DNA from: Candidatus Zixiibacteriota bacterium | GTDB taxonomy: Bacteria; Zixibacteria; MSB-5A5; JAABVY01; JAHJOQ01 | Length of the DNA stretch: 5,697 nt | Assembly (NCBI GenBank): GCA_030631455.1 | Contig: DAOVLC010000115.1 | Coordinates: forward strand, 1-5,697 | Direction of reading: 5' to 3' | Program-made: the position numbers and the translations under genes | Part shown: one piece after another, positions 1 to 5,644 of the stretch | Layout: each line of letters begins with the position of its first letter | How positions within the stretch are numbered: the stretch's first letter is position 1 | The notes under the pieces: model-generated | Told to the model about the DNA's origin: nothing | The model's database searches: none | Seen by the model: only the letters and a program-made list of their open reading frames with translations

Positions 1-1
1 A

Positions 2-490
2 TCGCTCAAGCTCCATCAGTCCACGGTAATTAGCGAAGACAGCGCCACTGCTTCCCAGGCCATAACCTACTGCTATCAATTGATCGCCGATGGCAATCCC
101 GACAACGATGAGGTGGCCAAGGATATCGCGGAGATGATCAACGAAGGCCAGATTGTACTTGCTGGCATTATCGACCCAACGACGGCCAACATTGCCTACA
201 AGCAGAATGCCACGGAGCAGCTACCTACTGAGTTCTCTCTCGACCAGAACTATCCGAACCCATTTAACCCGACAACGGAGATCAACTTCAGCTTGCCAAA
301 AGCAGCAGATGTAAAGTTGGAAGTCTTCAACATCATGGGACAGAAAGTGGCAACTCCAGTCAATAGGCATCTCGAAGCTGGTCATCACCGTGTTGCATGG
401 GATGGGTCGGATGTCTCAAGCGGCGTCTACTTCTACCGAATTCAGGCCGGCGATTTCGTTGATACGAAGAAGATGGTTCTTCTGAAGTAA
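2..490 (+). CDS. C-terminal part of a secreted protein with a type IX-like (Por) sorting domain; 5' end outside window
   Basis: The frame is open from the first bases of the window to TAA at 488-490, so the 162 visible codons are the end of a longer gene. A TTG at 80 is only an internal codon. Visible residues 78-162 form a typical C-terminal sorting/FlgD-like Ig domain. It begins FSLDQNYPNPFNP, continues with alternating beta strands (TEINFSLP, VKLEVFNIMGQKV) and ends with SSGVYFYRI and KKMVLLK. In FCB bacteria such domains direct Sec-exported proteins across the outer membrane by type IX secretion and are usually cleaved off or used for anchoring. The roughly 75 residues before it are acidic and Asp/Glu/Asn-rich, and I do not recognise them, so the catalytic or binding function is unknown. 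The domain call is strong; use of type IX secretion in this organism is inferred. Confidence 0.9.
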   Translation, partial: SLKLHQSTVISEDSATASQAITYCYQLIADGNPDNDEVAKDIAEMINEGQIVLAGIIDPTTANIAYKQNATEQLPTEFSLDQNYPNPFNPTTEINFSLPKAADVKLEVFNIMGQKVATPVNRHLEAGHHRVAWDGSDVSSGVYFYRIQAGDFVDTKKMVLLK

Positions 491-500
491 CTTATGCCTT

Positions 501-548
501 AACTGTTTAGACTTGCAGAACTTGTCAACAAGAACGAGACAGTTTTTT
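501..548 (+). terminator. Weak intrinsic terminator candidate after the sorting-domain gene
   Basis: AACTGT (501-506) pairs with ACAGTT (539-544), and an inner CTTGT/ACAAG pair (521-525/528-532) could add a small second stem. The outer right arm runs into six T (543-548). It starts 10 bases after the stop codon, the expected place. The stem is short, AT-rich and interrupted, so the call is tentative. Confidence 0.35.
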
Positions 549-708
549 GACATTTTTATAGCGTAGATATCGCTCGGAGAATCGACGAATTGAAGCTGAT
601 GTACGCATAGTGATATCTGCGGCGCACTGGTTGCAATGCTGCATGGGCAGATCTGACCGTTGCGCGTGAGGTCAGCGGTTATTCGCCTTCTTCAGTAACG
701 CTGATGGA

Positions 709-727
709 GTATTTGCGTACGCAATAC
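709..727. promoter_or_regulatory. Near-perfect palindrome, possible operator
   Basis: GTATTTGCGTACGCAATAC is a perfect 18-bp palindrome interrupted by one extra T at 714; its core GCGTACGC (715-722) is perfectly symmetric. It ends 31 bases upstream of the candidate -35 box at 759, a position where an activator or repressor dimer could act. The regulatory role is inferred from symmetry and location only. Confidence 0.35.
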
Positions 728-758
728 CAAAAAAGCCTATGCACCCATCCAAAAAGAC

Positions 759-786
759 TTGACTATTGACTGACGAAGGCTATGCT
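759..786 (+). promoter_or_regulatory. Candidate sigma70-type promoter for the lipoprotein gene
   Basis: TTGACT (759-764, 5 of 6 consensus) is followed after 16 bases by TATGCT (781-786, 4 of 6). The predicted start near 793 would give a leader of about 20 bases holding the ribosome binding site AGGGAGA (798-804). A second TTGACT at 766-771 has no well-spaced -10 box. FCB bacteria may use other promoter consensus sequences, so this is tentative. Confidence 0.35.
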
Positions 787-812
787 TAAGCTCAAACAGG
801 GAGAAGCATGCA

Positions 813-1754
813 ATGAAAATCAAGGCACTGGTTTTACTCGTACTCGTTATCGCAATCGGATGTGAAAACAAGAACATTATCCAATTGAATTGGGAGAAGC
901 CATCGGCTGGCACTACCGAAGACATTTTCGGCATTTTCTTCCATAACGAAGACCGGGGGTGGGCGGTCACTACGGATGGGAAGGTTCTGCATACGGAGGA
1001 CGGTTGCAAGACATGGAACACAACAGATCTTGGTGAATTCTGGCTCGAAGACATATACTTTGCAGACAAGAAGAATGGCTTTGTTGTCGGTTCGCGTGGA
1101 TGCCTTTTCCACACCCGGGATGGCGGGCAGACCTGGTCCGACGAGTCGCTGGACGAGAGTATCTGGTTCTACGACATCGGTTTCTGGAATGATGAAGAAG
1201 GCGTGCTTGTGGGGGCAAAGACGAGTGATGATGGAACCATCGAAGGCGCAATATTCGCAACACATGACGAAGGCAATACCTGGCAGGAGACTTACAACGA
1301 CATGCTAGGCATATCGAGTCTCTTTCTGACCAGGCCGATGCTCGGCTGGGTAACAAGCCGTGGAGCGGTTGGTTCGACGACTAACGGCGGCGAAAACTGG
1401 GAGAGGAATATCCTTGACCAAAATGATGTTGTTCGCGGCAGTTTTTTCATGACCGGCCAATCGGGATGGGTAGTCGGGCATAACGGCCTTATCGCAAGCA
1501 CCACCGACGGCGGCTGGTCTTGGCAGAAAAAAGGTCAACTCACTGACCGCAACCTCTATGCGATCGCGTTCCATTCTGCTTTTGACGGTATTGCTGTCGG
1601 TGAGGACGGAAAGATATTCCTGACCATTAATTCCGGCGCTAACTGGGCGATTGACTCCAATTTCGTGAAATCGACGCTGAGAGATATCGAGATCGTCGAC
1701 GGTCAGATATGGATTTGTGGCGACGGAGGCACACTCATCCACGTCTACGAATAG
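813..1754 (+). CDS. Lipoprotein, seven-bladed BNR/Ycf48-like beta-propeller
   Basis: The 313-aa product begins with a lipoprotein signal: MKIK, a hydrophobic stretch (5-15) and the lipobox AIGC with the lipidated cysteine at 17. The mature chain is a repeat protein. Six BNR/Asp-box-like motifs fall at TEDGCKTW (61-68), TRDGGQTW (101-108), THDEGNTW (150-157), TTNGGENW (189-196), TTDGGWSW (230-237) and TINSGANW (271-278). Each follows a strand of the type GxxVGxxGxxxxT. A last half-unit, IWICGDGGTLIHVY (299-312), would make a seventh blade. Ycf48-like and YCF48-related periplasmic proteins have this design and generally act in protein assembly or binding; no catalytic residues are evident. The ATG at 813 is supported by AGGGAGA eight bases upstream. 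The M32 peptidase gene follows after 49 bases on the same strand, so an operon is likely. The fold is well supported; the partner is unknown. Confidence 0.9.
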   Translation: MKIKALVLLVLVIAIGCENKNIIQLNWEKPSAGTTEDIFGIFFHNEDRGWAVTTDGKVLHTEDGCKTWNTTDLGEFWLEDIYFADKKNGFVVGSRGCLFHTRDGGQTWSDESLDESIWFYDIGFWNDEEGVLVGAKTSDDGTIEGAIFATHDEGNTWQETYNDMLGISSLFLTRPMLGWVTSRGAVGSTTNGGENWERNILDQNDVVRGSFFMTGQSGWVVGHNGLIASTTDGGWSWQKKGQLTDRNLYAIAFHSAFDGIAVGEDGKIFLTINSGANWAIDSNFVKSTLRDIEIVDGQIWICGDGGTLIHVYE

Positions 1755-1787
1755 AATTCGGTCAGGCAGAGCGAACTTTCTACCCAC

Positions 1788-1794
1788 AAGAGGA
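1788..1794 (+). promoter_or_regulatory. Ribosome binding site deciding the M32 peptidase start
   Basis: AAGAGGA lies nine bases before the ATG at 1804. It selects that codon over an in-frame upstream ATG at 1717, which would overlap the lipoprotein gene and add 29 residues of low-complexity, Ser/Thr/Arg-rich sequence not expected in this family. Confidence 0.75.
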
Positions 1795-1803
1795 TATGAT
1801 ATC

Positions 1804-3318
1804 ATGACAGTCACACCAGAGAAAGCGTACGAAGAATTGATTGAGAAATACCGGGAGATAACAATACTCGGTACATGCAACGCACTACTCGGCTGGGATG
1901 AGCGAACTTACATGCCGAAAGCAGGGACCGAAGGTCGATCGAAGCAGGTTGCGCTGCTTTCCGGCATCGCACACGAGAAGTTTACGTCACCTCGGATAGG
2001 CGAGCTTCTATCGATCATCGAAGGCAGCAGCCTGATCGCCGACTCAATATCCGATGAAGCCGTAAATGCCAGAGAGATACGGCGCAACTATGACAAAGCA
2101 GTCAAGCTGCCGAAAGATTTGGTCGAAGAACTTGCACGTGTCACCTCGCTCGCGCAGAGTGTGTGGACCGAGGCCCGCGAAAAATCCGATTTCTCGCTTT
2201 TCCTGCCAAAGCTTAAGGAAGTCATCGATCTCAAGTTCCGTCAGGCTGAAGCGTACGGCTACCAGAAGGAACCGTACGATGCGCTCATCGACGATTACGA
2301 ACCGAACACAACATCGGACGACATCTCGGAAGTTTTCGGTAAACTTCGAAATGAACTGGTTCCTCTTGTGAAAGCGATAGGTGAATCGGGCAAACGACCT
2401 GACACATCAATCGTCGAAAACGATTTCCCGGTCGATCTGCAGCAGAAGTTTGGGGCGGAAGTCTCCACCGCTATTGGCTTCGACTATGAGGGAGGTCGCC
2501 TGGATGTTTCGACTCACCCATTTACCACTACTATCGGACCGGGCGATGTAAGGATTACTACGCGCTACAACCCGAAACATCTCAATCAGGCGCTCTTCGG
2601 AACGTTGCACGAAGCTGGGCATGGCATGTATGAGCAAGGTATGCCGCAAGAGCACTTCGGCACACCACTGGCCGAGTATGTCTCACTCGGGATACACGAG
2701 TCGCAGTCGAGAATGTGGGAGAATTCTGTCGGAAGAAACCTGCCGTTCTGGAATTACTTCTATCCGAAGGCACAGGAGATTTTCCCGTCTCTGAAAAATG
2801 CTAAATTAGACGATTTCTTCTTCGCAATCAATAAGGTGGAACCGTCGCTCATAAGAGTGGAAGCTGATGAAGTCACCTACAACTTGCATATCCTCCTCCG
2901 ATTCGAGATCGAGCGCGACCTGTTTGCCGGCAAGATCAAGGCGGAAGATCTGCCAGCTGTTTGGAATGAGAAATTCAAGGACTATTTCGGAATCGTGCCG
3001 CCCAATGACACACAAGGTTGCATGCAGGATATTCACTGGAGCAGCGGCTACTTCGGCTATTTCGCCACCTATGCTCTCGGAAATCTTTACGCATCACAGT
3101 TCTTCGCTAAGGCAAAAGAAGATATTCCTGATCTGGAGGACAGGTTCGCTTCCGGGGACTTCTCGGGACTCAAAGACTGGCTCCATAAGAACATACACTC
3201 CCAGGGCAAACGCTATCGTGCTGGAGACCTTGTTGAAAAGGTCACCGGCAAGCCGCTCAGCCACGAAGCGATGATGACATACTTGAAATCGAAGTTCAGC
3301 ACATTGTACGGTATCTGA
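1804..3318 (+). CDS. M32-family zinc metallocarboxypeptidase (thermostable carboxypeptidase 1/Taq type)
   Basis: The 504-aa product matches the usual length of about 500 residues for peptidase family M32, which removes amino acids one at a time from the C-terminus of peptides, normally in the cytoplasm. All motifs used to define the family are present in order: HPF (238-240), DVRIT (248-252), the zinc site HEAGH (269-273), HESQ (298-301) supplying the third zinc ligand Glu299, IRVEAD (350-355) and GCMQDIHW (405-412). E270 is the expected catalytic base. The N-terminal half (TILGTCNALLGWDERTYMP, 20-38) is the typical helical start of the fold. No signal peptide is seen. The ATG at 1804 has AAGAGGA nine bases upstream. 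The gene probably shares a transcript with the preceding lipoprotein gene. Nothing suggests loss of activity. Confidence 0.96.
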   Translation: MTVTPEKAYEELIEKYREITILGTCNALLGWDERTYMPKAGTEGRSKQVALLSGIAHEKFTSPRIGELLSIIEGSSLIADSISDEAVNAREIRRNYDKAVKLPKDLVEELARVTSLAQSVWTEAREKSDFSLFLPKLKEVIDLKFRQAEAYGYQKEPYDALIDDYEPNTTSDDISEVFGKLRNELVPLVKAIGESGKRPDTSIVENDFPVDLQQKFGAEVSTAIGFDYEGGRLDVSTHPFTTTIGPGDVRITTRYNPKHLNQALFGTLHEAGHGMYEQGMPQEHFGTPLAEYVSLGIHESQSRMWENSVGRNLPFWNYFYPKAQEIFPSLKNAKLDDFFFAINKVEPSLIRVEADEVTYNLHILLRFEIERDLFAGKIKAEDLPAVWNEKFKDYFGIVPPNDTQGCMQDIHWSSGYFGYFATYALGNLYASQFFAKAKEDIPDLEDRFASGDFSGLKDWLHKNIHSQGKRYRAGDLVEKVTGKPLSHEAMMTYLKSKFSTLYGI

Positions 3319-3343
3319 CTCCAGTGACAACCCCAAAAGCAGC

Positions 3344-3387
3344 CGTCAGGCCACAGCTCCGACTATGTCTGAGCCAGTGACCTGACG
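3344..3387. repeat. Imperfect hairpin just downstream of the M32 gene
   Basis: CGTCAGG (3344-3350) pairs with CCTGACG (3381-3387). After a C-A mismatch the pairing resumes with CAC/GTG and ends with G, a bulge and CTC/GAG around an 11-base loop (3360-3370), about 14 pairs in all. It starts 26 bases after the stop codon. No T-run follows on the + strand, so it may be an RNA 3'-end structure rather than a classical terminator. Confidence 0.45.
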
Positions 3388-3447
3388 AAACTGAGCTGGC
3401 AACGTCATGGTTATCGAATATAGAAAGAGTTGACTGAGAAAATGTAA

Positions 3448-3481
3448 GAAGGAGTTCCTCCGTCTCCGAAGGAACTCCTTC
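3448..3481. terminator. Strong 12-bp hairpin, possible transcript end without U-tract
   Basis: GAAGGAGTTCCT (3448-3459) is the exact reverse complement of AGGAACTCCTTC (3470-3481), enclosing a 10-base loop. Twelve perfect pairs are very unlikely by chance at this spacing. It lies 130 bases after the peptidase stop. The following bases (CATCCCCTCCTCTT) are pyrimidine-rich but not a U-tract, so a transcript-end or mRNA-stabilising role is inferred. Confidence 0.5.
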
Positions 3482-3894
3482 CATCCCCTCCTCTTAGTAC
3501 CCTTCACCGCCAAATCAAGTACACTAAGAGTAACTGACACCTAATTGTAATACAAACAATGTGCCAAATGGGGGCCTAATCCGGTGATCGCGCTGCAACC
3601 TGTTCAAACCCAATGAAGTAAACTGCGCCGATCTGTGATAGAGATGGTGCTAAATTCCCCCGATCCGCACTTACTGCGCTTATTCAGGCCGCGCAGCTTT
3701 TGACAAATCAGCGCAACCGACCTCACTGCATAGGCATACGGCTGCGCATAAACTGCGCTATTTGCATCCGCAGAAATGGTGCTTCTGGCAGATTATGCGT
3801 GGATGAAGACATCAGTGTCGGTACGAAGAAGAAACTATGCCTGCGTTTCGCGCAGAGAGACAAGACAACGGTGCCACCCCAACGATTTTCCCGG

Positions 3895-3923
3895 TTGCTA
3901 CATCCTCGGCAATCCGGTAATAT
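3895..3923 (+). promoter_or_regulatory. Weak promoter candidate for the ligase-like gene
   Basis: TTGCTA (3895-3900, 4 of 6) and TAATAT (3918-3923, 4 of 6) are 17 bases apart. The predicted transcription start, near 3930, lies only about three bases before the ATG at 3933. No Shine-Dalgarno sequence precedes that ATG, so a near-leaderless message is possible. Confidence 0.25.
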
Positions 3924-3932
3924 GCTCGTGCC

Positions 3933-4868
3933 ATGATTGTCTGTACTGATCGCACTGCCTTCGCGGAACGGGTCTTGCCCGGTGAACTCCAGTGGCGGAG
4001 AGCAGATATCGATACGATTGACCGGGAATTAGCGGTCATTGCTGGGCGCATCTTTGGACAATCCGATATCTTCTGCTGTGAAATCAACTCGTTCCATGAG
4101 TTTCACCATCTTCTGATCGTTGAGTATGCGGAGAAATCTCAGTATGATCTTACGGTCACGCTCTGCAAGGAGAATATCGATCTGCCGCATGGCGTCCTCT
4201 GCTTCGCCGGGTCGGGCAGAAGTTTTCATGGCCAGCGCAACCGAGTATGGAACAGTCCACCCGGTAATATCTACCTCACGGCGTTCTTCGCACCAGGCAG
4301 AGAAATCGATCATTTCGGGCCGGGGTTTATAATTCTTCCGGCTGTGTCTGTAATCGACACGATCGACTCAATACCAGGTCTCGAAGGTCAAGCTTCTACA
4401 AAATGGGTGAACGATATTCTCATCGATGGCGCTAAGGTTGCCGGTGTGTTGACCTATACATCGGCTATGGGAAGCGATGTCACCGGTGTTGTTCTCGGTA
4501 TCGGCCTGAATGTGGAGACGAAGCCACGGATCAGCCCCGATCCGTTTGCACCGAAAGCCGCGTCTCTCAGTGATTACGCGAAAGACACCGGACTGTGCAA
4601 TCTCAAGATAGTGCTCGGCAGCCTGATCGACCATCTGAGCAGGAATTACCGGCTCCTTACGGACAATCGTTATGCTGACTTGCTCGATGTTTATCGACGG
4701 CGGTCGGCGGTTATCGGAGAAGAAGTGACTATATGTACCGATGATGTTGATTCCGGTTCAGAGGTCGTGGCATCCGGCGTGGTCGAAGCGATAGGCGAGA
4801 ACCTCGAACTGCATCTCAAGGGCCGATCCAAGCCGATTACTCGTGGAAGACTGATCCTCAGATTGTAG
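3933..4868 (+). CDS. Divergent biotin-protein-ligase-like enzyme (BPL/LplA/LipB superfamily), no HTH domain
   Basis: The 311-aa product carries the signature blocks of biotin protein ligases, which activate biotin with ATP and attach it to a lysine of carboxylase carrier domains. These are SPPGNIYLT (108-116), STKWVNDILIDGAKVAGVL (155-173) with the key lysine K157 in KWVND, GIGLNV (189-194), and a C-terminal SH3-like part (about 257-311) ending GRLILRL. The adenylate-binding loop is unusual: where E. coli BirA has GRGRRGR before the conserved W, this protein has FHGQRNR (98-104). The first 85 residues are longer than in minimal ligases and show no helix-turn-helix, so it should not act as a biotin-operon repressor. 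An in-frame stop at 3918 fixes the start near 3933; no Shine-Dalgarno sequence is visible. The stop codon touches the first REP. Lipoate or another acyl substrate remains possible. Confidence 0.8.
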   Translation: MIVCTDRTAFAERVLPGELQWRRADIDTIDRELAVIAGRIFGQSDIFCCEINSFHEFHHLLIVEYAEKSQYDLTVTLCKENIDLPHGVLCFAGSGRSFHGQRNRVWNSPPGNIYLTAFFAPGREIDHFGPGFIILPAVSVIDTIDSIPGLEGQASTKWVNDILIDGAKVAGVLTYTSAMGSDVTGVVLGIGLNVETKPRISPDPFAPKAASLSDYAKDTGLCNLKIVLGSLIDHLSRNYRLLTDNRYADLLDVYRRRSAVIGEEVTICTDDVDSGSEVVASGVVEAIGENLELHLKGRSKPITRGRLILRL

Positions 4869-4869
4869 A

Positions 4870-4910
4870 TTGTAGGGCAGAACCCGAGCGAAGCGAAGCG
4901 GTTCTGCCTA
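4870..4910 (+). repeat. REP copy 1 (GTAG plus hairpin)
   Basis: TTGTAG is followed directly by GGCAGAACC (4876-4884), a 15-base loop CGAGCGAAGCGAAGC, and GGTTCTGCC (4900-4908) then TA. The GTAG at 4872-4875 next to the stem is the layout recognised by REP-associated transposases. It starts one base after the ligase stop codon and could also shape that mRNA's 3' end. Confidence 0.92.
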
Positions 4911-4919
4911 TTCAGCAGT

Positions 4920-4961
4920 TTGTAGGGCAGAACCCGGAGTGAAACGGAGTGGTTCTGCCTA
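4920..4961 (+). repeat. REP copy 2, divergent loop
   Basis: It has the same GTAG (4922-4925) and arms GGCAGAACC (4926-4934) and GGTTCTGCC (4951-4959), exactly 50 bases after copy 1 and in the same orientation. Its 16-base loop, CGGAGTGAAACGGAGT, differs from the others while both arms are identical, which indicates selection or recent copying of the arms. Confidence 0.92.
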
Positions 4962-4982
4962 TTTCGGTGCCCCGCTTTGACG

Positions 4983-5011
4983 TTGACGTGAATAAATCTC
5001 ACCGCTATATT
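4983..5011 (+). promoter_or_regulatory. Candidate promoter for the transposase
   Basis: TTGACG (4983-4988) and TATATT (5006-5011), each 5 of 6 to the sigma70 consensus, are separated by the optimal 17 bases. Transcription would begin near 5018, essentially at the GTG start codon at 5017, implying a leaderless message. It lies between REP copy 2 and the transposase, so the module would carry its own promoter. Confidence 0.45.
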
Positions 5012-5016
5012 CCGAT

Positions 5017-5520
5017 GTGTCCAAATTGCTGAGGTACTATTCATCGGGGACTGTGTATTTTGTGACCGCTGTCACGCATCAACGAGCAGAGATTCTGCGC
5101 GACAACGCCGATATCCTGTGGAACTCGATCATCAAGATCAGGAATACTGAGCATTTCGATCTGATTGCGTGGGTTATTATGCCCGATCACTTTCACATGA
5201 TTATTGACCGTAATAAGTCGAATCTGTCCACAATCATGAAGCGAATAAAACTGTCGTTTACCTATCAATACCGGCATCGGATAGCTATGTATCGGGGTAA
5301 AGTCTGGCAGAGCCGCTTCTGGGATCATGCCGTTCGAGATCAGGGGGACATGAACAAACACATAGACTACATTCATTACAATCCGGTAAAACACCATCTT
5401 ACGTCAAGCCCATTCGAGTGGCAGCATTCATCTTTACATGAATACCTTGAGAATGGATACTACTCCGATGACTGGGGAGTCACAGAGAGCCCGAATGTAG
5501 AGGGTGAATTTGGCGAGTAA
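5017..5520 (+). CDS. REP-associated tyrosine transposase (RAYT, IS200-like Y1/HUH family)
   Basis: The 167-aa product has the full RAYT pattern. The N-terminus RYYSSGTVYFVTAVTHQR (6-23) forms the first strands. The HUH metal-binding motif is in MPDHFHMII (55-63; H58, H60). A WQSRFWDHAVR block (97-107) precedes the catalytic helix DYIHYNPVKH (117-126), where Y118 is the likely nucleophile. WQHSS (135-139) and a terminal DDWG (151-154) also fit. Such enzymes nick and join single-stranded DNA at GTAG/GGAG-marked REP hairpins and are thought to spread REP copies without themselves being typical insertion sequences. Its length is close to E. coli TnpA-REP (about 165 aa). Start: GTG at 5017 (TTG at 5026 is an alternative), since later starts would cut the conserved N-terminus; no Shine-Dalgarno sequence is present. 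Two REPs lie on each side in the same orientation. All catalytic residues are intact, so activity is plausible. Confidence 0.95.
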   Translation: MSKLLRYYSSGTVYFVTAVTHQRAEILRDNADILWNSIIKIRNTEHFDLIAWVIMPDHFHMIIDRNKSNLSTIMKRIKLSFTYQYRHRIAMYRGKVWQSRFWDHAVRDQGDMNKHIDYIHYNPVKHHLTSSPFEWQHSSLHEYLENGYYSDDWGVTESPNVEGEFGE

Positions 5521-5524
5521 CTTC

Positions 5525-5565
5525 TTGTAGGGCAGAACCCGAGCAGAGCGAAGTGGTTCTGCCTA
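5525..5565 (+). repeat. REP copy 3
   Basis: GTAG (5527-5530) is followed by arms GGCAGAACC (5531-5539) and GGTTCTGCC (5555-5563) around the loop CGAGCAGAGCGAAGT, then TATT as in copies 1 and 2. It begins four bases after the transposase stop codon, so the hairpin would form the 3' end of the transposase mRNA. Confidence 0.92.
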
Positions 5566-5593
5566 TTCAAACCCCGGGATATGACATCAGATG

Positions 5594-5632
5594 CTCACAG
5601 CAAGCCCTTCACCGCTCAGGACAGGCTGTGAG
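5594..5632. repeat. Inverted repeat between REP copies 3 and 4
   Basis: CTCACAGC (5594-5601) is the exact reverse complement of GCTGTGAG (5625-5632). Allowing one bulged G, two more pairs extend the stem. The loop is 23 bases. The sequence is unrelated to the REP arms and its role is unknown. Confidence 0.35.
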
Positions 5633-5644
5633 GCACCCTGCTTC

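Larger units (their letters stand above)
491..812. other. Intergenic region with no supported gene
   Basis: This 322-bp gap lies between the sorting-domain gene and the lipoprotein gene. It holds the terminator candidate at 501-548, a 6-bp inverted repeat CTGACC/GGTCAG (653-658/670-675), the palindrome at 709-727 and the promoter candidate at 759-786. No reading frame in it has protein-like composition together with a ribosome binding site. Confidence 0.6.
3319..3932. other. Long intergenic region, no supported gene
   Basis: This 614-bp gap separates the peptidase from the ligase-like gene. Besides the two hairpins near its start, its distal half (3623-3855) carries four CTGCGC words (3623, 3674, 3742, 3753) and two inverse GCGCAG words (3691, 3850). 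TAAACTGCGC is repeated exactly at 3619-3628 and 3749-3758. An open frame at 3700-3936 has Arg/Cys-rich, non-protein-like composition and no ribosome binding site. No tRNA or recognisable decayed gene was found. Confidence 0.55.

Noticed and set aside
547..552. Perfect -35 box TTGACA
   Set aside because: No acceptable -10 box lies 15-19 bases downstream; it overlaps the T-run of the terminator candidate.
1717..1803. Earlier in-frame start for the M32 peptidase
   Set aside because: It would overlap the lipoprotein gene and add an unconserved Ser/Thr/Arg-rich tail; AAGAGGA at 1788-1794 supports the ATG at 1804.
737..1880. Several long antisense open frames opposite the lipoprotein gene
   Set aside because: The + strand product has a lipobox and clear periodic BNR motifs; the antisense products show no domains or start signals.
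3560..3640. tRNA-like TTCAAACC T-loop word at 3603-3610
   Set aside because: No matching acceptor stem, anticodon arm or D-arm can be drawn around it.
3700..3936. Open frame of 78 codons whose TGA overlaps the ATG of the ligase-like gene (ATGA), suggesting translational coupling
   Set aside because: It starts at TTG with no ribosome binding site, and its product is Arg/Cys-rich with no protein-like pattern; the ATGA overlap is best explained by chance.
4920..5565. Classical IS200/IS605 insertion sequence with REP2 and REP3 as its ends
   Set aside because: The outer copies 1 and 4 are equally good, the protein matches RAYT rather than IS200 TnpA in its WQxxFxDH and DWG blocks, and no distinct left and right ends are seen.
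3500..5615. Shared 11-mer CCCTTCACCGC at 3500-3510 and 5605-5615
   Set aside because: A few exact 11-base matches are expected by chance in a window this size, and the similarity does not extend.
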